In this document: positions 60,298-64,000 of the stretch, in pieces | How positions within the stretch are numbered: position 1 is the stretch's first letter | How the letters are laid out: every line of letters starts with the position of its first letter | Assembly (NCBI RefSeq): GCF_001865995.1 | Contig: NZ_MLQQ01000035.1 | Span: forward strand, 82,369-146,368 | Length of the DNA: 64,000 bases | Direction: 5' to 3' | Source of the DNA: Anaerobacillus arseniciselenatis | GTDB lineage: Bacteria; Bacillota; Bacilli; Bacillales; Anaerobacillaceae | The notes under the pieces: model-generated | What the model was told of the DNA's origin: nothing | The model's input: the letters and a program-made list of their open reading frames with translations, nothing else | Database searches by the model: none | Made by a program: the position numbers and the translations under genes

Positions 60298-60885
60298 TTG
60301 GCAAAGCGGAAAGGGCAAAAATATGATCAAATAATTGATGCAGCGGTTAAAGTGATCGCCCAAAATGGATATCATCACTCACAAGTTTCTAAAATTGCGA
60401 AAGAAGCAGGAGTAGCAGATGGAACGATTTATCTTTACTTTAAAAACAAAGAAGATATACTCGTTTCTTTATTTGAAGAAAAAATGGGAAAATTTATTCA
60501 GAAGATTGAAGAAGAATTAGCAGGAGAATCTTCAATTGAGGCGAAATTATTAATATTGATAACTATGCACCTCATGCAATTACAAAAAGATCATTCATTA
60601 GCGATTGTTACTCAATTAGAATTAAGACAATCTAACATCGAGTTACGGAATCGTATTAATGAGGTACTTAAAGGTTATTTAAAACTTATTGATACGATCA
60701 TTTTACTCGGAATTGAAAAAGGAGTATTTAAAGAGGATCTTGATGTTCGCATCACAAGACAAATGATCTTTGGGACGATTGATGAAGTTGTCACTGACTG
60801 GGTAATGAAAGAGCATAAATATGACTTAGTTCAGCTCTGTGAACCTGTTCATACAATGCTACTTAACGCAATGAGGAGATCGTAG
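60298..60885 (+). CDS. fadR: TetR-family fatty-acid degradation repressor FadR
   Basis: A 195 aa repressor. The TetR DNA-binding domain is at about 8-55 (IIDAAVKVIAQNGYHHSQVSKIAKEAGVADGTIYLYF, given only for its ends: IIDAAVKV and GTIYLYF), and the C-terminal acyl-CoA-binding half has LAIVTQLELRQSN and RQMIFGTIDEV, as in Bacillus subtilis FadR. The start is TTG 60298 after AGGAAGGGG; the frame extends upstream into the operator. It should repress lcfA, fadB and etf genes, but only its own operator is obvious here. Confidence 0.93.
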   Translation: MAKRKGQKYDQIIDAAVKVIAQNGYHHSQVSKIAKEAGVADGTIYLYFKNKEDILVSLFEEKMGKFIQKIEEELAGESSIEAKLLILITMHLMQLQKDHSLAIVTQLELRQSNIELRNRINEVLKGYLKLIDTIILLGIEKGVFKEDLDVRITRQMIFGTIDEVVTDWVMKEHKYDLVQLCEPVHTMLLNAMRRS

Positions 60886-60926
60886 TTTCAATGCTAGTTC
60901 ATATAGTACTGAAGTGAAATTTTAAT

Positions 60927-60986
60927 GTAGAATTTTGAATTAGTTACATATTGCAATTTTTAGGTAAGTAATTCAAAATTCCCTAC
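60927..60986 (+). repeat. AT-rich inverted repeat after fadR
   Basis: GTAGAATTTTGAATTAGTTAC (written as its 20 main bases from 60928) pairs with 60964-60986 over about 19 bases around a 16 nt loop. It lies in the 240 bp gap between fadR and fadB and may end the fadR transcript; there is no T-run. Confidence 0.55.
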
Positions 60987-61124
60987 GAATGTTTAAAAAA
61001 TTTTTTTGTAATGAATTTTTTAAATTTTCAATGTTGTTTAATTTATGTAATAATTAAAATAAGTTTGTACTATTTGAACTAGCAGAAAAATACAATAAGC
61101 ATGAGTAATTGAAAGGAGTGAGTG

Positions 61125-61910
61125 ATGTTGAGTAAGTATCAATTTTTCCTTGTAAAAGAGGAGGACCGTATCGCAACAATTACGATTAATCGCCCCCCTG
61201 CTAACGCATTGTCGTCTCCGCTACTTCAAGAGTTATCGGCTATATTCGATAACCTTGAAAACGATGATAAAGTAAAGGTGGTTGTTCTACACGGTCATGG
61301 AAGATTTTTTGCAGCAGGAGCAGATATTAAAGAGTTTACGACAGTAGAAAATGGGGCTGAGTTTGAAAAGTTAGCTGAGTACGGACAAGTTTTATTTAAC
61401 CGTATCGAACAATTTTCTAAACCTGTCATCGCTGCTGTTCATGGAGCAGCACTAGGTGGGGGATTAGAGCTTGCAATGGCTTGTCATATTCGTCTTGTTT
61501 CTGAAAATTGTAAATTAGGCTTACCTGAATTACAACTCGGTTTAATTCCTGGTTTTGCTGGAAGTCAACGTCTTCCACGTTATGTAGGAGTAGCAAAGGC
61601 TGCTGAAATGTTACTAACAAGTGAGCCGATAACCGGTAGTGAGGCCGTAAAGCTAGGTTTAGCTAATCATGCTTACAGTGAAGAAGAGCTTTTAGAAAAA
61701 GCTTATGAACTAGCTCAAAAGTTAACAAAGAAAAGTGCAGTATCTATGAAACTTGCATTACAGCTTCTAACGTATGCGAACGATTATAAGTTCCAAGACG
61801 GTGTTAAAAAAGAAGCTGTGCTGTTTGGAGAAGCTTTTGAATCACACGATGGTCAAGAAGGTATTAATGCTTTCCTTGAAAAACGACCAGCACAATTTAA
61901 AGATCAATAA
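61125..61910 (+). CDS. fadB: Enoyl-CoA hydratase
   Basis: A crotonase-fold enoyl-CoA hydratase of beta-oxidation, 261 aa. Oxyanion-hole blocks FFAAGADIKEF and HGAALGGGLELAM are present; catalytic Glu115 (in GGGLELAM) and Glu135 (in LPELQLG) are both kept, so hydratase activity is expected. ATG 61125 is 6 bp after AAGGAG; GTG 61122 and TTG 61128 are alternatives. It is the Bacillus fadB (ysiB) position, before etfB. Confidence 0.92.
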   Translation: MLSKYQFFLVKEEDRIATITINRPPANALSSPLLQELSAIFDNLENDDKVKVVVLHGHGRFFAAGADIKEFTTVENGAEFEKLAEYGQVLFNRIEQFSKPVIAAVHGAALGGGLELAMACHIRLVSENCKLGLPELQLGLIPGFAGSQRLPRYVGVAKAAEMLLTSEPITGSEAVKLGLANHAYSEEELLEKAYELAQKLTKKSAVSMKLALQLLTYANDYKFQDGVKKEAVLFGEAFESHDGQEGINAFLEKRPAQFKDQ

Positions 61911-61940
61911 TACTTAAGAAAAATAAAAAGGTTTTATATT

Positions 61941-62032
61941 TGAGTGAATTTCATAATTACCAAAAATGAGCCACATCACGCAACTATATATTGATCTTAG
62001 TGGCGGAAATAATGGATTATGAAATTCATTAA
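61941..62032 (+). repeat. MITE-like element (family 3), copy 3
   Basis: TGAATTTCATAATT (61945-61958) and ATTATGAAATTCA (62016-62028). TGAG precedes and TTAA follows, as in copy 2. The interior is shorter than in copy 2 but otherwise nearly the same. It lies between fadB and etfB, ending 27 bp before the etfB start codon. Confidence 0.85.
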
Positions 62033-62058
62033 TTTACTTAATTTAAGGAGGTAAAGGA

Positions 62059-62829
62059 ATGAATATTTTTGTTGTAATGAAGAGAACCTTCGACACAGAA
62101 GAAAAAATCACCCTTTCAAATGGTTCGATTAATGAGGATGGAGCAGAATTTATTATTAATCCTTATGACGAGTATGCCATTGAAGAAGCACTTGTCCTTA
62201 AAGAAAAGCATGGCGGTGAAGTAACAGTTGTTTCTTTTGCTGAGGAAGAAGCCGATAAGGAAGTTCGTACAGCCTTAGCAATGGGAGCAGACAAAGCGAT
62301 TGTTATTGATAGTGAAGAGGTAGATGATATCGATCAGTTTACAACAGCCAAAGTGCTGGCAACATTACTAAAAGATAAAGAATATGACATCGTTTTAGCA
62401 GGTAATGTCGCTGTTGATGGTGGATCAGGTCAAGTTGGCCCAAGAATTGCTGAAGAATTAGATATCCCTCACGTAACATCAATTACGAAAATTGATGTAG
62501 ATGGTTCAGTTGCTACCATCGAAAGAGATGTTGAAGGTGATAAAGAAGTTGTAGAAGTGTCACTGCCAGTCCTTATAACAGCACAACAAGGCTTAAACGA
62601 GCCGAGATATCCTTCTTTACCAGGGATTATGAAAGCGAAAAAGAAACCGTTAGAGCGTCTAGAATTAGATGATATTGATTTAGAGGAAGATGACGTAGAA
62701 GCAAAAACAAAAACAGTGGAAATTTTCTTACCACCTCAAAAAGAAGCAGGTAAAATTCTTGAGGGCGAAGTAGATGATCAAGTCAAAGAGCTTGTTTCTT
62801 TATTAAAAACGGAAGCAAAAGTAATATAA
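62059..62829 (+). CDS. etfB: Electron transfer flavoprotein beta subunit
   Basis: A 256 aa ETF small subunit, AMP-binding. The family pattern NIFVVMKRTFDTEEKITLS, the ETF-beta signature region IARE-like DVEGDKEVVEVSLPVLITAQ, and a C-terminal acidic tail are visible (short parts only cited). It accepts electrons from acyl-CoA dehydrogenases together with EtfA. AAGGAGG precedes the ATG. etfA follows after 16 bp. Confidence 0.95.
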   Translation: MNIFVVMKRTFDTEEKITLSNGSINEDGAEFIINPYDEYAIEEALVLKEKHGGEVTVVSFAEEEADKEVRTALAMGADKAIVIDSEEVDDIDQFTTAKVLATLLKDKEYDIVLAGNVAVDGGSGQVGPRIAEELDIPHVTSITKIDVDGSVATIERDVEGDKEVVEVSLPVLITAQQGLNEPRYPSLPGIMKAKKKPLERLELDDIDLEEDDVEAKTKTVEIFLPPQKEAGKILEGEVDDQVKELVSLLKTEAKVI

Positions 62830-62845
62830 CTGGAGGGATATGAAA

Positions 62846-63823
62846 ATGGCTAGAAAAGTATTAGTTCTTGCGGATATAAGAGACAATTCATTTCGTAACG
62901 TATCGTTTGAAGCCATTGCAGCTGGGAAACAAGTTGCTGATGGTGGAGAAGTTGCTGCAGTTTTAGTAGGTGAAAATGTAAGCGGTTTATCTTCTGAATT
63001 ATTTTATTATGGGGCAGACCGTGTTTTAACTGTAGAGAATAGTAGTTTAAAAGATTATACGCCTGATGCCTACTCACAAGCACTTCTTCAAGTAATCGAT
63101 GAGGAATCTCCAGATGCGGTGATCATGGGTCACACTGCAATTGGTAAAGACCTTGCACCTCGCATCGCTATGAAGAAACAAGCTGGCTTAGTTTCTGACG
63201 TTACTGCCTTAGAAGTTGTCGGAGAAGAAGTTGTATTCACGCGCCCAATTTATGCTGGTAAGGCGTTTGAGAAAAAAGTAGTTTCAGACGGAATTATTTT
63301 AGCGACAATTCGTCCTAACAATATTACGGCATTAGATAGAGATGAATCTCTTTCTGGTGAAGTAAAAACAGTTTCTGTTGATATTAAAGATTTACGCACA
63401 ATCATTAAAGATATCGTACGTAAAAGTTCCGGTGGCGTCGACTTATCAGAAGCGAAAGTCGTTGTCGCAGGTGGCCGTGGAGTGAAAAGTGAAGAAGGGT
63501 TTAATAAGCTGTATGAGTTTGCTGATATTTTCGGAGCAGCTGTAGGGGCTTCACGTGGAGCTTGTGACGCTGAATATTGTGACTATTCATTACAAATCGG
63601 TCAAACTGGTAAAGTTGTAACTCCTGATTTATATTTTGCTTTCGGTATTTCTGGTGCAATCCAGCACGTTGCTGGAATGTCAAACTCTAAATGTATCGTA
63701 GCAGTAAACAAAGATCCAGAAGCAACAATTTTCAGCATTGCTGATTACGGAATTGTTGGCGACTTAGCTGAAGTGTTACCACTTCTACTTGAAGAATTCA
63801 AAAAAGAAGTTGTAAGTTCTTAA
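62846..63823 (+). CDS. etfA: Electron transfer flavoprotein alpha subunit
   Basis: A 325 aa FAD-carrying ETF large subunit. The C-terminal FAD domain shows VVAGGRGVKSEEGF, GAAVGASRGACDAEYCDY, QIGQTGKVVTPDLY, FGISGAIQH and NKDPEATIFSIADYGIVGD. The usual Ala/Val between the two Cys of ACDAEYC is replaced, giving two Cys close together, a small oddity. ATG 62846 is 8 bp after TGGAGGG; ATG 62840 is too close. A terminator follows. Confidence 0.95.
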   Translation: MARKVLVLADIRDNSFRNVSFEAIAAGKQVADGGEVAAVLVGENVSGLSSELFYYGADRVLTVENSSLKDYTPDAYSQALLQVIDEESPDAVIMGHTAIGKDLAPRIAMKKQAGLVSDVTALEVVGEEVVFTRPIYAGKAFEKKVVSDGIILATIRPNNITALDRDESLSGEVKTVSVDIKDLRTIIKDIVRKSSGGVDLSEAKVVVAGGRGVKSEEGFNKLYEFADIFGAAVGASRGACDAEYCDYSLQIGQTGKVVTPDLYFAFGISGAIQHVAGMSNSKCIVAVNKDPEATIFSIADYGIVGDLAEVLPLLLEEFKKEVVSS

Positions 63824-63842
63824 TAATTTTTAGTTGATAGCG

Positions 63843-63870
63843 GCGAGTCCCTTGGTGGGGCTCGCTTTTG
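63843..63870 (+). terminator. Terminator after etfA
   Basis: GCGAGTCCC (63843-63851) pairs with GGGGCTCGC (63857-63865, one wobble pair) around TTGGT, followed by TTTT. It ends the fadB-etfB-etfA unit. Confidence 0.9.
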
Positions 63871-63873
63871 ATT

Positions 63874-64000
63874 GTGTGCCCAGCATGGGTGCAATCTCTA
63901 GGGTGAAAGTCCCGAGCCGTGAAGGCAGAAGTAACGGTTAGCTTAACGCAAGGGTGTTCACGGCGACGTGAAATCTGAAGGAAGCGAGCGGCAAACTTCC
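63874..64000 (+). mobile_element. Group II intron, 5' end (continues beyond the window)
   Basis: Begins with the 5' boundary GTGTG (63874) and continues GCATGGGTGCAATCTC, then GTGAAAGTCCCGAGC, GTTAGCTTAACGCAAGG and TCTGAAGGAAGCGAGC: the conserved opening of domain I of bacterial group II introns. The window ends inside domain I, so the reverse transcriptase/maturase is not visible. It sits 4 bp after the T-run of the etfA terminator, the kind of site favoured by terminator-seeking introns. It is in the same orientation as etfA. Confidence 0.88.

Overview
The window is 64 kb of a low-GC, spore-forming Firmicute chromosome of the Bacillaceae. Gene order closely follows the Bacillus core: icd-mdh-phoPR-polA-mutM-ytaF-coaE-gapB-nrdR-dnaBI-ytxC-thrS-infC-rpmI-rplT-ysdAB-ysdC-sspI-pheST-rnhC-zapA-cvpA-polX-mutS2-yshE-lcfA-fadR-fadB-etfBA. 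Spore genes (sspI, ytaF, ytxC) and two T-box leaders agree with this. HflK/HflC and a futalosine-pathway MqnC suggest an alkaliphilic or haloalkaliphilic lineage (Bacillus halodurans/Anaerobacillus-like); that placement is inference.

Layout. 0-6 kb: TCA enzymes icd and mdh, a degenerate MaoC-like protein, and the phosphate two-component system phoPR. 6-13.8 kb: hflKC, polA, mutM, ytaF, coaE. 14-21 kb: gapB, an unknown gene where Bacillus subtilis has speD, nrdR, dnaB, dnaI, mqnC. 21-24.5 kb: ytxC and T-box-controlled thrS. 24.6-33.1 kb is an accessory block inserted between thrS and infC: a PhnD-like lipoprotein, a NarX/NreB-type histidine kinase with a cysteine cluster, a NarL-type regulator, a hexaheme cytochrome c lipoprotein, a small secreted protein and a PAS-GGDEF-EAL protein. 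33-44 kb: infC (AUU start, L20-type leader), rpmI, rplT, ysdA, a DedA-like protein, ysdB with a perfect sigma-W promoter, dut, ysdC, sspI, ysgA and T-box-controlled pheST. 44-52 kb: rnhC, zapA, cvpA, polX, mutS2, yshE. 52-64 kb: two tandem acyl-CoA ligases, a reduced cbb3 oxidase cassette (minus strand), then fadR, fadB, etfB, etfA, a terminator and the 5' end of a group II intron that runs off the window.

How the genes work together. The 24.7-29.9 kb genes look like one sense-and-respire unit: a substrate-binding lipoprotein overlapping its kinase, the kinase overlapping its regulator, and a separately terminated multiheme cytochrome. GGG/CCC-type motifs resembling NreC sites lie upstream of both transcription units. 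The ligand is unknown; oxyanions are the best guess by analogy with AioX/ArxX and Nre systems. The 52-64 kb fatty-acid degradation genes carry a FadR palindrome over the fadR start region and a consensus cre site before the second ligase, so fatty-acid and carbon-catabolite control are both visible.

The most unusual general feature is the intergenic DNA. At least five families of structured repeats occupy nearly every long gap: (1) a hairpin of about 85 bp whose stem differs between copies but stays self-complementary, including one chimeric copy and one copy interrupted by another repeat; (2) GTGTCAGACAC hairpins with co-varying outer stems, often serving as terminators; (3) MITE-like elements with TGAATTTCATAATT inverted ends; (4) arms of AAAACTC-type heptamers with a CTTCGAAG-type centre, and an AT-rich analogue; (5) TTGGTTAG-type simple repeats that lead into family 1. 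One further structured insert lies inside stem III of the thrS T-box. No tRNA, rRNA, CRISPR array or intact transposase gene was seen.
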